A stretch of DNA of 64,000 nucleotides from Tenacibaculum aiptasiae (GCF_008806755.1 NZ_WAAU01000012.1:62220-126219); one strand, 5' to 3'; shown: positions 7,800 to 17,171, counted from the first letter of the stretch. A program made the numbers and translations. Notes: generated from the letters alone by a model not told the origin.

Positions 7800-9307
7800 A
7801 AATTGACAAAAATATTATGAGAGGCATTATTGTATTATCGTATACACTTAGTGTTTCTGTTTTGATATTTCTTATCAGTTCGGCTTTTACTTATCTAAAT
7901 ACGGGTGCTGATAGAAGTAAACTTCTACATACCGAAGTAAGAAAACTAGATCAATATTTACCTAAAACCATATGGAAGTCTGATGGAAATGAGGGACGTT
8001 ATGTAGATCCTCAAACACTTGGTGAAGTTGAAAATGATTATTTAGATGCCTGGTATGTACGACATGTAGCTTATAAATCGAATAAAACAGTTGGTATTGA
8101 CGATTATTATACTGATAATGCTAGAAAGAACTTATTCAGTTTTATTGAACAAAACACAAAGAATAATATTTCAATAGAATCTACTACAGTTGAACATCAT
8201 CCTGATATTCTGTTTTTTAGTGAAGACGGACAATTAATTGTTTTAAAAGATGAAAATGTAGTTGAGTACAAGAAAATTTACCATAATAAAAAGTTGATTT
8301 CTGAAATTACAGAAGTATCAAGTTATAAAATGATTTTATTGTTAGAAGATGGTTTTTGGAGGATTCGTCATTTGGTAAAAGAAAATACAAGTACCTATAA
8401 CGAACCTAAAAGTGATACGTCTTTAAAATATGCTAACATAAAAGGTATTAACTATTACCCACAAGCAACACCTTGGGATATGTTCGGTAAAAAGTTTGAC
8501 ATTGAAATCATAAAAAAGGATTTTAAAATTATAAAGGATGCTGGGTTAAACACTATTAGAATTTTTGTTCAGTATGACGATTTTGGCAAGGCAAAAGTTA
8601 AATATGAAAAGCTCGATAAACTGAAACAAGTATTGGACAATGCTGAAAAAGCTGGTATTGATGTCATAGTTACCTTATTTGATTTTTATGGAGACTACAG
8701 TACTTTAGATTGGACTTTAAACCATAGACATGCCGAAAAGATTGTTTCAACATTTAAAGACCATAAAGCAATTATGGCTTGGGACGTTAAAAACGAGCCT
8801 AATTTAGATTTTAAGTCCAGAGGTAAGGAAAATGTGATTGCGTGGCTTAAAAGCATGATTACACTTATAAAATCTATAGATACAAAACATCCGATTACCA
8901 TTGGGTGGTCTGATGCCGATAGTGCTCCTATTTTACAAGACAAAATCGATTTTATTTCGTTTCATTATTACAAAGAGTTGAATAACTTTGAAAATGAGTT
9001 TTTAAACTTAAAAGAAAAAATCAAGAACAAACCTATAGTACTTGGAGAGTTTGGAGTTTCTTCTTACGGTGGATTTTGGAGACCATTTGCAGGCTCTGAA
9101 AAGAAACAAGCACTATATTATAAAAAAATGCAAGAGGTCTTGAAAAAATATAAAATTCCGTTTATTTCATGGACTTTGTATGACTTTAATAAAATCCCTG
9201 CTTCGGTAGTTGGAAGGCGTCCTTGGAGAGTATATCCTCAAAAGAAATTTGGTTTCATAAATAAAGATGGCCAAAAAAAGCCATCTTTCGCGCATATATC
9301 AGAATAA
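7793..9307 (+). CDS. Membrane-anchored GH5-like glycoside hydrolase
   Basis: 504 residues. One transmembrane segment near 13-35 is followed by an extracytoplasmic region of about 180 residues, then a (beta/alpha)8 glycosidase domain from about 215 to 495. The clan-A signatures are present: the acid/base Glu335 in DVKNEPN and the nucleophile Glu419 in LGEFGVSSYGG. FISFHYY and SWTLYDF also fit. The substrate is not readable from sequence. In a polysaccharide operon such an enzyme may trim or release the nascent polymer, as the hydrolase partners of synthase-dependent exopolysaccharide systems do. Its start overlaps the preceding gene by 7 nt, and a 9-bp hairpin lies within its last codons. Confidence 0.8.
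   Translation: MVKIDKNIMRGIIVLSYTLSVSVLIFLISSAFTYLNTGADRSKLLHTEVRKLDQYLPKTIWKSDGNEGRYVDPQTLGEVENDYLDAWYVRHVAYKSNKTVGIDDYYTDNARKNLFSFIEQNTKNNISIESTTVEHHPDILFFSEDGQLIVLKDENVVEYKKIYHNKKLISEITEVSSYKMILLLEDGFWRIRHLVKENTSTYNEPKSDTSLKYANIKGINYYPQATPWDMFGKKFDIEIIKKDFKIIKDAGLNTIRIFVQYDDFGKAKVKYEKLDKLKQVLDNAEKAGIDVIVTLFDFYGDYSTLDWTLNHRHAEKIVSTFKDHKAIMAWDVKNEPNLDFKSRGKENVIAWLKSMITLIKSIDTKHPITIGWSDADSAPILQDKIDFISFHYYKELNNFENEFLNLKEKIKNKPIVLGEFGVSSYGGFWRPFAGSEKKQALYYKKMQEVLKKYKIPFISWTLYDFNKIPASVVGRRPWRVYPQKKFGFINKDGQKKPSFAHISE
9263..9288. terminator. Hairpin within the last codons of the GH5-like gene
   Basis: The 9-bp perfect stem AAAGATGGC / GCCATCTTT has an A-rich loop and lies just before the stop codon of the plus-strand gene. 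It has no long T-run after it (TCGCGC follows), so termination would be weak. It is the only hairpin seen between the convergent GH5-like and GT4 genes. Confidence 0.35.
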
Positions 9308-9321
9308 CATATGTTATCCTT

Positions 9322-10527
9322 TTAAACAATTAAATCTCTAACGTATACTTCTTTTTTAGCCATAATAGACTCAAATTCTTTCATATACATGTCTGTTATC
9401 CTTTCCATAGGAAAAGCAGTAGCTGCTTTGTAATTAGCTTTTCCTAAAGCAACTCTGTATAAATCATTGGTAACTATTGTTTTGATTGCATCGGCTAAAC
9501 TCACAACACTTTCAGGAGCAAAAAACTCTCCCAAATAACCTTCATCTTTTACTAAAGAAGCTAAATCTCCCAAATCTGGCATTACAACAGCTTTACCATA
9601 ACTACCTGCTTGGTGTAACACTCCAGAACTTCCCGTAGTAGATGTATATGGGAATACTACCACGGCACTATCATTAAAAATACCTTCAACATCTTCTTCT
9701 TCTACATAACCTGTAAAAGTTAACTGTGGTATATGTTTATATTGTTCCTTTACTCCGTCTAAATAACCTGGTACATTAGGATTATCTGTTCCTGCTATTA
9801 CTATTTCTAAGTCTAAACCTGTAGCTTTTCTTACTTTCACCACTGCTTCTATCATATTCTCTACTTTTTTATAAGTTCCGAATTTTCCAAAACTCATAAT
9901 TTTCATAGGCCCTTCTGGTAATTCATAAGAAGGTTTTTTAGCTACTTCAAAAGTTCCATGTGGTATATTCATCACATTGTTAGTTCCATATTTTGAGTCT
10001 AAAATATCTACATATTTTTTCATCGTAACTGCAACTGTATCGGCCTTCAAAATTAATTTTGTTAGCGTTTTACCTATAAGATTATAGGTTTTTTGTAAAA
10101 TTTTGTTTGAAGTAAAACCAGCACTTTCCAAATCTACTTGTTCCAAAATATTATGCAACAAAACTATAGTTGGTATTTTCTTCATTTTACATATCCAAGG
10201 TAACATTAATCCTAAAGCTGCTGCTACTTTTTTATCTCCAAACTTCATAAACTGAAGATTGAATAAAATAGCATCTGGCTTTGTCTTGTTAATTGCTTTT
10301 ACAACCGAGAATATATTTCTATAACTATTAAATTTCCAGCATTCTTTTACTGTTATTTTACATCCTTTTTCTGTAAAATTTAAATCTTTCTCTTTCGGAG
10401 TCTCATCTACCAATAAAATCAACTCTGTTATTTTCTCTTTCTGACGAAAACTTTTAACTAAATGATAAGCATACTCATTTAAAGTTACTTTACTTGGCGG
10501 GTACGAAGTTACAATGGCTAATTTCAT
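9322..10527 (-). CDS. GT4-type glycosyltransferase
   Basis: 401 residues in two Rossmann-like halves (GT-B). The N-terminal half starts with AIVTSYPPSK. The C-terminal half has MSFGKFGTYKKVENMIEA, LEIVIAGTDNP, FTGYVEEEDVEGIF and a donor-binding segment PYTSTTGSSGVLHQA, where GT4 enzymes usually carry the E-x7-E motif. The GSSGVLHQA variant is common in bacterial polysaccharide GT4 enzymes. It is cytoplasmic and probably transfers a sugar from a nucleotide donor to a lipid-linked or polymer acceptor. It is the third gene after the STAS and flippase genes, but it is separated by 103 nt and has its own pair of 21-bp-spaced repeats, so it may be transcribed separately. Confidence 0.85.
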   Translation of the reverse strand: MKLAIVTSYPPSKVTLNEYAYHLVKSFRQKEKITELILLVDETPKEKDLNFTEKGCKITVKECWKFNSYRNIFSVVKAINKTKPDAILFNLQFMKFGDKKVAAALGLMLPWICKMKKIPTIVLLHNILEQVDLESAGFTSNKILQKTYNLIGKTLTKLILKADTVAVTMKKYVDILDSKYGTNNVMNIPHGTFEVAKKPSYELPEGPMKIMSFGKFGTYKKVENMIEAVVKVRKATGLDLEIVIAGTDNPNVPGYLDGVKEQYKHIPQLTFTGYVEEEDVEGIFNDSAVVVFPYTSTTGSSGVLHQAGSYGKAVVMPDLGDLASLVKDEGYLGEFFAPESVVSLADAIKTIVTNDLYRVALGKANYKAATAFPMERITDMYMKEFESIMAKKEVYVRDLIV

Positions 10528-10610
10528 CTAATTTAGTTTTAAGTTATTATATAAATTTGGCTTTTAAATATTAGAAATAATGGCATAACCAGTTTAAATA
10601 CCATTAAGTG

Positions 10611-10642
10611 TAGATAAAAGGAATAAAAGCTTAGATATTCTG
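10611..10642 (-). promoter_or_regulatory. 21-bp-spaced repeat pair upstream of the GT4 gene
   Basis: Plus-strand copies are TAGATAAAAGG at 10611 and TAGATATTCTG at 10632, beginning 84 and 105 nt before the GT4 start codon. The distal copy overlaps the flippase stop codon. AAGTG directly precedes the proximal copy, as it also does before the copies at 19864 and 26549. Confidence 0.5.
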
Positions 10643-11896
10643 TTGATTTAGGAATCCTTTTCTATTCTCCAAAAAGAAGAAAAATAGCTGTACAAATAGT
10701 AGTAAAAACATAGCTATAATCTGTACATGTACCACCTGGGCTAAGTCTTTATGAAAAAGGACTACTAATACTATTTGTAGCATTCCAAAAATACCTGACA
10801 ATACTACTGGAATATATTTTTCTAACGATAAATAGTAGTACGCAAATATATTGGACAATGCAAAAATACCCGTGGCTAGTGCATACTTCCATAATAGTGG
10901 TGTTACACTTAAATAATCACCCCCAAATAATATCTGAATAATTGCAGTTGGGAATAAAAAACAAGCAAATATTATTGCTGCAGAAATTACTGAAATATAT
11001 CCCACATATTTTAATAAAACTGTATGAGTAGACTTTCCTTCTTTTTTTAATTGAACTACCGTTGGTAATAACATCATTACAAACATCCAAGCAATAAAAT
11101 ATACTACTCTACCAATTAATGCTAACGATGCATATAAACCTGCTTCATAAGCTTCAAAATAATGTTTAACGAGTAATATATCGCTATTGTTAATAATGAT
11201 TTGTGTTAGTTCATAAAAAGCTGTGATAATAAAAAAGTTACGTACTAACTTCTTCTGTGAATCATCTAAACTTACAGATTTGAAAAAAGATATATTCTTT
11301 AATTTATAAGGAAATAATCCAAAAACAAACGAACATAAAATTCCTAATGCAATTATGATAGACGATTCTATATTGAGTATATATAATAACCCTAGAGTAA
11401 TTAACAACCTACTTATCATTTCTGATTGATAAGTTATTGCTAAAGAATTGAATAATTTTTTTCCTTGAAAAACTCCCCTATTTATACTCATCATAAAATA
11501 AAAAGGCACTCCTATTCCAAACACAACAAACATATTGCTTGTTTTAGTTTTGAAAAAAGCTTGTAATTCTGGTGAAAAAATCACGATGAGTGCTCCAAAA
11601 ATGATCCCTGTAAAACAGGCACTCTTATAAACATTTGATATAAATGTATTAAAAGCATCTCCTTCAAAAACGATAGCAAACTTGGCTGTTACCAATTGAA
11701 ATGTCATAGCTATAAATGAAAGCACTAGTAAAAAAGTGATCATAATTGCTGCATCTGCAAACATTTCAGGGCCTAATATTCTACCTAATAATAAATTATA
11801 TAGATAATTTCCTCCATTTACAAAAAGAGCACTTATCATAAATAAATGCTCTTGGGAAATTTTTATTTTTACTTTTTTTGATAATACAATCAACAT
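10631..11896 (-). CDS. Wzx/MOP-superfamily polysaccharide flippase
   Basis: 421 residues with about 12 predicted membrane segments and little else. The start (HLFMISALFVNGGNYLYNLLLGRILGP) is typical of the polysaccharide-export branch of the MOP superfamily, and the length fits. It should move a lipid-linked glycan or nascent polymer across the inner membrane. It lies 19 nt after the STAS gene and upstream of the GT4 gene. The combination of GT4 plus MOP transporter plus an outer-membrane TPR/barrel protein resembles the PelF/PelG/PelB set of the Pel system, although I cannot show homology. Confidence 0.85.
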   Translation of the reverse strand: MLIVLSKKVKIKISQEHLFMISALFVNGGNYLYNLLLGRILGPEMFADAAIMITFLLVLSFIAMTFQLVTAKFAIVFEGDAFNTFISNVYKSACFTGIIFGALIVIFSPELQAFFKTKTSNMFVVFGIGVPFYFMMSINRGVFQGKKLFNSLAITYQSEMISRLLITLGLLYILNIESSIIIALGILCSFVFGLFPYKLKNISFFKSVSLDDSQKKLVRNFFIITAFYELTQIIINNSDILLVKHYFEAYEAGLYASLALIGRVVYFIAWMFVMMLLPTVVQLKKEGKSTHTVLLKYVGYISVISAAIIFACFLFPTAIIQILFGGDYLSVTPLLWKYALATGIFALSNIFAYYYLSLEKYIPVVLSGIFGMLQIVLVVLFHKDLAQVVHVQIIAMFLLLFVQLFFFFLENRKGFLNQQNI

Positions 11897-11915
11897 TCTT
11901 TTTCAATTTATATTA

Positions 11916-12188
11916 CTATGATATACCAAAATTGTTAAGATGTTTGAATGCACCTTTGTATCCAACTGTTAGGAATTTTTTTCGCTTTTTTAATGCAATA
12001 GCCATTAATGTTTTTATTGCATCCATACCAGCCATATCAATCTCTTTTACTTTATCCATGTTTATGGTTACGCTTTTACTCTTCGATATGTAATGTTCGA
12101 AATAAATTATAAAAGATCTAACGGTAGAACAGTTAATTCTTCCATTTAAGTAATAAACCCCTTTTCTTTCTAAAATTTGTAAAGCCAT
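11916..12188 (-). CDS. STAS-domain protein without the usual phosphorylatable serine
   Basis: 90 residues spanning one STAS (SpoIIAA-like) domain. The core motif reads KEIDMAGMDAIKTL, where anti-sigma-factor antagonists have ID-S-S/A-G-L. The position of the regulatory serine is Met52, so control by the classical kinase switch looks impossible. A later FLTVGYKGAFKHLNNFGI matches the end of the fold. It heads the minus-strand operon with the flippase (and possibly the GT4). STAS proteins control biofilm polysaccharide in other bacteria (SypA of Vibrio fischeri), so a protein-binding regulatory role here is plausible inference. Confidence 0.8.
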   Translation of the reverse strand: MALQILERKGVYYLNGRINCSTVRSFIIYFEHYISKSKSVTINMDKVKEIDMAGMDAIKTLMAIALKKRKKFLTVGYKGAFKHLNNFGIS

Positions 12189-12219
12189 AATAAAAAAGTT
12201 TAATTGGTTAATAGTGAAA

Positions 12220-12227
12220 CAAATATC
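12220..12227 (-). promoter_or_regulatory. Candidate -7 box of the STAS operon
   Basis: The minus strand reads GATATTTG, one base off TAnnTTTG, about 30 nt upstream of the start codon. The proximal 21-bp repeat lies 30 bp further upstream, the same spacing seen at the REC-GT2 operon. Confidence 0.4.
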
Positions 12228-12256
12228 TTTCTTATATTTAAAAAAAAATGTAATTA

Positions 12257-12288
12257 TCGTTGAAAGGCAATTTCCTTTCGATGAATGG
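12257..12288 (-). promoter_or_regulatory. 21-bp-spaced repeat pair between the STAS and TPR genes
   Basis: Plus-strand copies are TCGTTGAAAGG at 12257 and TCGATGAATGG at 12278. On the STAS-gene strand the distal one reads ACCATTCATCGAAAGGAAA. This nearly matches ACCATTCATCTAAGGAAAA upstream of the REC-GT2 gene, so the two polysaccharide promoters share about 19 bp of closely similar sequence. The divergent TPR gene begins 41 nt to the right. Confidence 0.6.
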
Positions 12289-12329
12289 TCAATAACAAAT
12301 GCTTAAAGCGCATTTATTAAAAAAAGGTT

Positions 12330-14405
12330 ATGATTTTAAAAAAAGTCCCCTACATCATGCTTCTTTTAATCAGTATTTCTGTGGTTTCACAAAATATGAA
12401 AGAAGGTTTTACTTACTTAGAAACTGGAAAATATAAACAAGCCGAAACTTTTTTTAAAGAAATTTTAGAAGACTATCCTACCAATAAAACCGCAAGACTT
12501 TGTTATGGTAGAGCCGTTGGTTTAAATGGCGATGCTAAAAAAGCTAAAAACATATTTATCAACTTATTAAAAGATTATGAAAATGATTTTGAAGTAAAGT
12601 TAAATTATGCTGAATCTTTACTTTGGGACAAAAGTTTTTCAGATGCAAAATCCTATTATAAAAAATTAATTGATGAAGATTCTAAAAGCTTTTCTGCATT
12701 ACTAGGTTATGCAAATACCTTATCCAACTTAAAAGAATATGAAGATGCTATTGTATACATAAATAAAGCTTTAGAGGTTTCTCCAGGGAATCCGAATGCT
12801 TTAACTTCTAAAAAGTTTATTTACTTAGGATATGCTTATCAGCAACAACAATTACAAGACTATCCTAAAGCTGAAAGTATTTTAAAGAAAAACTTAACTT
12901 TTTTTAATAACGATCAACAAACTTTATTCAACCTAGCAAACCTTTACCTAATTGCAAATGAATTAGATAAAGCAGAAGAAATTTATACTCTCTTAGAAAA
13001 AAAAGAAGAAAGTAAACTAGCTGCTTTAAATGGTTTGGCATTAGTTTCTCACTTAAATGGAAAAGAGCCTGATGCTTTAAATACTAGTAAAAAAGCTTAT
13101 GATTTATTATCAGATTCCTCTTCTCCTACTATAATTCAACAAACAAAAGAGCGTTATGTTCAAGCTTTAATTTGGAACAAAAAATTTAAAGATGCTGAAA
13201 GCTTAATCAATAATCTAGTCAAAGAATATCCTAATGAAAACTGGGTACTATCTTTAAGAGCAACTCTTAATATTTATAGAAGCGATTTTAAAAAAAGTGT
13301 TGCTGATTACAATCTGATTTTAGAGAATGATAGCTCTTCTTTTGATGGAAACCTAGGAAAAGCTAATGCTTTAAAAGCACTAGGTAATTACGACAACGCT
13401 TATAAAAGTGCAGAGAATACTTTAGTTTTTTATAAAAATCAAAAAGATGCTAGTAATTTTATTAAAAAGTTAGATGAAAGTTTTACTCCTTTTATAGACA
13501 ACAAAGCTTCTTATTCTTTTGATAATGGTGATAATGAGGCCTATTCATACACTGCAAAAATTGAATTTCCTTTGTCTACAAGGTTCAAAGTTTTGGGGAA
13601 CTATAACTTTAGAACCACAAAAAATACCGTTAGTAATATTAAAGCTACTTCAAATAACTTTTTAGTAGGGATTTCTTATGATTTATTAGGTAATTTAAAT
13701 TTTAGCGGAAGTGTAGGGATTACTTCTTCAAAAGCAGAAACAAAGAGCTTTAATCAGATTTTAAGTGATGTTTCTTTTAACTATAAACCTTTTAAACTTC
13801 AAAACTTAAAAGTAGGTTATAAAAGAGAAATTCAAAATTTTAATGCGGAGCTTATCAATAGAGAAATTGTTCTAAATAATTTTTATGCTAACTATAGTTT
13901 AAACACAAACTTTAATGTTGGATTATTCTCTCAGTACTTTTACACAACTCAAAGCGATGACAATGCTAGGAATTTACTTTTTGCCTCTTTGTATTATAAT
14001 ATTATGAATAAACCTTCTATAAAAGCTGGTTTCAATTTTCAAAATATATCGTTCAAGAATCAAGTTCCTGCTATATATTTTAGTCCAAGTAAGTTTAATG
14101 CTTATGAAGTTTTTGTAAACATTATACGAAATGAAGTTGCTATTAAAAGTGAGGAATGGTTTTATGAGTTAACAGCTGCTACCGGTTTTCAGTTTATAGA
14201 AAATGATGCAAAACAAAGTACTTATAGAGTTCAGGCTAAACTGGGTTACAAAATATCAGATCGTAGTTTGGTAAATATATTTGCTTCTCAAAGTAATATT
14301 GCCTCTGCAACTGCTTCGGGATTTCGTTTTACAGAAATTGGAGTTCGTTTTAAATGGTTACTCTTAAAGAAACCTATATTCAAGAAAAAAGAGCAAAAGA
14401 ATTAA
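12330..14405 (+). CDS. TPR protein with C-terminal outer-membrane beta-barrel (YaiO/PelB-like layout)
   Basis: 691 residues. A signal peptide (about 1-20, ending in SVVSQ) is followed by roughly ten tetratricopeptide-like repeats to about residue 385. Recognisable units include GFTYLETGKYKQAETFFKEI and LLGYANTLSNLKEYEDAIVYI. From about 395 to the end the sequence alternates in the manner of an outer-membrane beta-barrel (YSYTAKIEFPLSTRFKVLGNYNF, SFNYKPFKLQNLKVGYKR) and finishes with IGVRFKWLLL. TPR plus barrel is the layout of polysaccharide export porins such as PelB, BcsC and YaiO-like proteins. It probably forms the outer-membrane exit or a scaffold for the polymer made by the adjoining genes. 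It is divergent from the STAS operon. Confidence 0.75.
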   Translation: MILKKVPYIMLLLISISVVSQNMKEGFTYLETGKYKQAETFFKEILEDYPTNKTARLCYGRAVGLNGDAKKAKNIFINLLKDYENDFEVKLNYAESLLWDKSFSDAKSYYKKLIDEDSKSFSALLGYANTLSNLKEYEDAIVYINKALEVSPGNPNALTSKKFIYLGYAYQQQQLQDYPKAESILKKNLTFFNNDQQTLFNLANLYLIANELDKAEEIYTLLEKKEESKLAALNGLALVSHLNGKEPDALNTSKKAYDLLSDSSSPTIIQQTKERYVQALIWNKKFKDAESLINNLVKEYPNENWVLSLRATLNIYRSDFKKSVADYNLILENDSSSFDGNLGKANALKALGNYDNAYKSAENTLVFYKNQKDASNFIKKLDESFTPFIDNKASYSFDNGDNEAYSYTAKIEFPLSTRFKVLGNYNFRTTKNTVSNIKATSNNFLVGISYDLLGNLNFSGSVGITSSKAETKSFNQILSDVSFNYKPFKLQNLKVGYKREIQNFNAELINREIVLNNFYANYSLNTNFNVGLFSQYFYTTQSDDNARNLLFASLYYNIMNKPSIKAGFNFQNISFKNQVPAIYFSPSKFNAYEVFVNIIRNEVAIKSEEWFYELTAATGFQFIENDAKQSTYRVQAKLGYKISDRSLVNIFASQSNIASATASGFRFTEIGVRFKWLLLKKPIFKKKEQKN

Positions 14406-14416
14406 CTTTTGCTCTT
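14389..14416 (-). terminator. Terminator between convergent TPR and T9SS genes
   Basis: The 11-bp perfect stem AAGAGCAAAAG / CTTTTGCTCTT has a loop that holds the TPR gene stop codon. On the minus strand it is followed by TTTTTTCTTG, so it works best for the T9SS gene; on the plus strand the T-run is short. Confidence 0.75.
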
Positions 14417-14452
14417 CAAAACTTAAACTACTTTGGAACTAATATCTCATTT

Positions 14453-16903
14453 TTAATTAATGAGTAATTTTAATGTGCTATACTTTTTAGAATCGCTTTC
14501 AATTCTACAGATATACATTCCTGACATTAAATCTTTTCTTCCTATTGGAATTAAATTCTCTCCTACTTTTGTAGTGTAATTTGTTTTATAAACCAATTGG
14601 CCTAAGTAATTATATATATTTAACTTTACTTCTTCATTAATTTCTGATGTGAAATAGATATTACCTGAATTGTTTATTGGATTTGGTAATGCTAAAACCT
14701 TGTTATTAAATTCAACTACTTCTTCTACTATTTGCTCGGCTTTTAATCCGAACGCTACATCATTTACATTCATTTCAAATGGAACATAAGTACTATAATC
14801 TCCTTGTAATGAGAATACAATTGTTTTTACATCTGTAATATCTCCTGACTTTCCGCTTTTGTCAAGAAAATCATTAAATGAAATGCTGTATTCTTTTTCA
14901 AATTCGTTTGCTGGAATTTTAATTCTTAAACGGTTATCCCAATCTGTTAATCCTTCTTGTACTAAGATTACTTCAACTGACTTTGTATTTTGGATTTTAA
15001 ATTGAATAGACTCATACTCTGATACATCTAATGTTTGATCTCCTGGTAACACATGTCTAAACAAGTTAATGGTTCCTTTTACTTGCCCGCTTACTGAAGG
15101 CTCTCTTTCTATTTGATAAATATTTTCGTCGTAATCTTCATCATTATTTTCTACAATGAAAGAGCTTACATTTACATTTTCTTCTAAATAATCAATTCCC
15201 CAAGGACCGTCTGCTAAATATAAAGCATCTTGCTGCTGTGATAAGTTTGTACTTAATGAAAATCCAACATCAAATAATTGACCTGTAGGAATAACTACTT
15301 CATCTTTCCAAGTACCTTTCAAGCTAATTACTTCTGACATGTTTGTTTTATCTGCCACTTCTGTTTTAGATAATACTGCTTCAAAATTCATAGAACTTGC
15401 TTTAACTTTGTTAACTATGTTTAAATGTAAGTTTCCATTTTTATAGTATCCAGAACTAACAAATACTGGTGGTACAACATCTTCTAACGATGTACTAACT
15501 AAAGGCTTAATATTTGTGAATGTATCTAAGATATGGTTACTCAATGTAAATACTTGTGAAAAAGAGCTACCCCATACTTGAAAATTATAATAATCGCCAT
15601 TAGGATACTGTTCAATATTCCAAAAACTATATAATTCATTCGCTGCATCTCCTAACTTCACAGAAAATCCTAATGTATACTCTACTTCACCTGTAGCCCT
15701 TTTTATTTTTGAACTTATTATTTGATGACCTCTAACTTTTACTGTTCTAATATCTTCTAAAACCGAGTTATTTAATCTATCACATATTTCTTTTGAGTGA
15801 TCATATACTTTTCCTTTTGTTGCTGTAGCTAATACTGCTGATATTCTTTCCTCTCCTGTATATAAGTCTACTGAAAATACTTCTTTAGCATTAGTAATTC
15901 CTAATAAATCTGTTGGAGTTGACACATATGCTTTTTCAGATCCATACATTCCAGTTTCTGGTAAGAAAGCCTCAATACTTGATGGATTTGCTCCTTTTGC
16001 AAGTAACAATTGTTTCTTTTTATATCTTTTTTGTAATGCTTTTTTGTTTAAAAGATTACCATTTTTTTCACGTTTGAAGTTTCTTTTAGCAATTAAACTT
16101 GCTAACTTTCCATTACTTTCTAATCCTCCATCATGTGCTGATGTTACATCTGTTGCACTAGATACGTCTGCAAAATTTGTTGACGTAATTGCTGAATATG
16201 GATTTGCTGTTACATAAAAAACTGCATCGTTAAAATCGTTATCACAAGAACCATAATCTCTTCTAATATCTTCAAAACCTAAGATGATTCTTTCATTATC
16301 TGGATCATTTAATAATACGTTATGGTGTCTTAAATTTTCATCTGCTTCAGGGTTATAATCTGGATTAGAATATACTTTCCAATGTCCGTTCATAACTGTA
16401 CTGTAGTTAGCACTCCATGCATTTGCTAATAATACCCAACCAATACCTGTTCCTGCTGGAAATGTTCCTATTTTTACTTTGTCTCCTACTTGAAGTCCAC
16501 CTCCACTACCTAATGCAGATGCATTTGGAAAAATGATCGTGATATCTTCTGCAGCTGGTGGTGTTGGTGATGGATTGTTTACATCATATGTATAAAACCC
16601 TAACACATTTCTGTATCCTGCTCCTTCACTAACAAAAGTTACATAAATATCAGCCTCTTCAGTTAATTTTAAATCTGTATCATAACCAGAAGAAATATAA
16701 TGTGGATTGTAATCTGGTACTGGGTAACTTTCAGGAATTGAGTTACTAATCATTTCTAATGTTTCTACTGATACATTATCTCCTGGACTCTCTAAGTAAA
16801 GAGGTGTTCCATTTGATGTAAACTCACCTAAGTATTGGTAGTTTTGTGCGTAGATATTTGCCGTCGTTATTAGTATTAATAATGTAAGTAATATTTTCTT
16901 CAT
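14453..16903 (-). CDS. T9SS-secreted protein with DUF4114-like domain
   Basis: 816 residues. The signal peptide is about 1-20. Around residues 130-235 it has a segment resembling DUF4114 (LGFEDIRRDYGSCDNDFNDAVFYV), a beta-sandwich common in secreted bacterial proteins. From about 255 to 740 there is a region closely similar to the second half of the next T9SS protein (GGLESNGKLASLIAKRNFKRE; CDRLNNS; YNFQVWGSSFSQV), of unrecognised fold. The last 80 residues are a type A T9SS sorting domain (NPINNSGNIYF ... YLGQLVY ... GMYICRIES). It is therefore expected to be exported to the cell surface or medium. Its upstream region carries a 21-bp-spaced repeat pair. A matrix-protein or adhesin role is inference from context. 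Confidence 0.75.
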   Translation of the reverse strand: MKKILLTLLILITTANIYAQNYQYLGEFTSNGTPLYLESPGDNVSVETLEMISNSIPESYPVPDYNPHYISSGYDTDLKLTEEADIYVTFVSEGAGYRNVLGFYTYDVNNPSPTPPAAEDITIIFPNASALGSGGGLQVGDKVKIGTFPAGTGIGWVLLANAWSANYSTVMNGHWKVYSNPDYNPEADENLRHHNVLLNDPDNERIILGFEDIRRDYGSCDNDFNDAVFYVTANPYSAITSTNFADVSSATDVTSAHDGGLESNGKLASLIAKRNFKREKNGNLLNKKALQKRYKKKQLLLAKGANPSSIEAFLPETGMYGSEKAYVSTPTDLLGITNAKEVFSVDLYTGEERISAVLATATKGKVYDHSKEICDRLNNSVLEDIRTVKVRGHQIISSKIKRATGEVEYTLGFSVKLGDAANELYSFWNIEQYPNGDYYNFQVWGSSFSQVFTLSNHILDTFTNIKPLVSTSLEDVVPPVFVSSGYYKNGNLHLNIVNKVKASSMNFEAVLSKTEVADKTNMSEVISLKGTWKDEVVIPTGQLFDVGFSLSTNLSQQQDALYLADGPWGIDYLEENVNVSSFIVENNDEDYDENIYQIEREPSVSGQVKGTINLFRHVLPGDQTLDVSEYESIQFKIQNTKSVEVILVQEGLTDWDNRLRIKIPANEFEKEYSISFNDFLDKSGKSGDITDVKTIVFSLQGDYSTYVPFEMNVNDVAFGLKAEQIVEEVVEFNNKVLALPNPINNSGNIYFTSEINEEVKLNIYNYLGQLVYKTNYTTKVGENLIPIGRKDLMSGMYICRIESDSKKYSTLKLLIN

Positions 16904-16987
16904 AGTGCTTAAGTTTTAATGTTATACTGTAAAATTAGGCACTTATTAGGCTGTTTTTTTAAATCTTCGCTATGTAGAACTTAAGAG

Positions 16988-17019
16988 TAGTTTAAATACA
17001 AATTACTATAGATTAGGGC
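16988..17019 (-). promoter_or_regulatory. 21-bp-spaced repeat pair upstream of first T9SS gene
   Basis: Plus-strand copies are TAGTTTAAATA at 16988 and TAGATTAGGGC at 17009, 85 and 106 nt before the start codon. These are weaker matches than at the other sites. TTAAGAG precedes the first copy, similar to TTAAGTG at 10604 and 19858. An additional AlgR-like ACCATTCGTC occurs on the plus strand at 17028, in the opposite orientation. Confidence 0.45.
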
Positions 17020-17100
17020 TTTTTAATACCATTCGTCGATACTAAATTACTTTTTAAGTCAATTATCATTATGTATACTTTTCTAAAAAATTTCTATAAA

Positions 17101-17130
17101 AAAATATCCGCTTAGTTAAGCGGATATTTT
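17101..17130 (-). terminator. Terminator of the second T9SS gene
   Basis: The 14-bp perfect stem AAAATATCCGCTTA / TAAGCGGATATTTT has a 2-nt loop and is followed on the minus strand by TTTT. It lies about 60 nt past the stop codon. Confidence 0.85.
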
Positions 17131-17171
17131 ATTTAGTATGTTTATAATTTTAACGAGTGTTAAACATCTTA

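Noticed and set aside
17028..17040. AlgR-like ACCATTCGTCGAT as a further regulon box
   Set aside because: It has the opposite orientation to the other copies relative to its gene and no partner at 21 bp; it may be chance, so it was not counted in the regulon.
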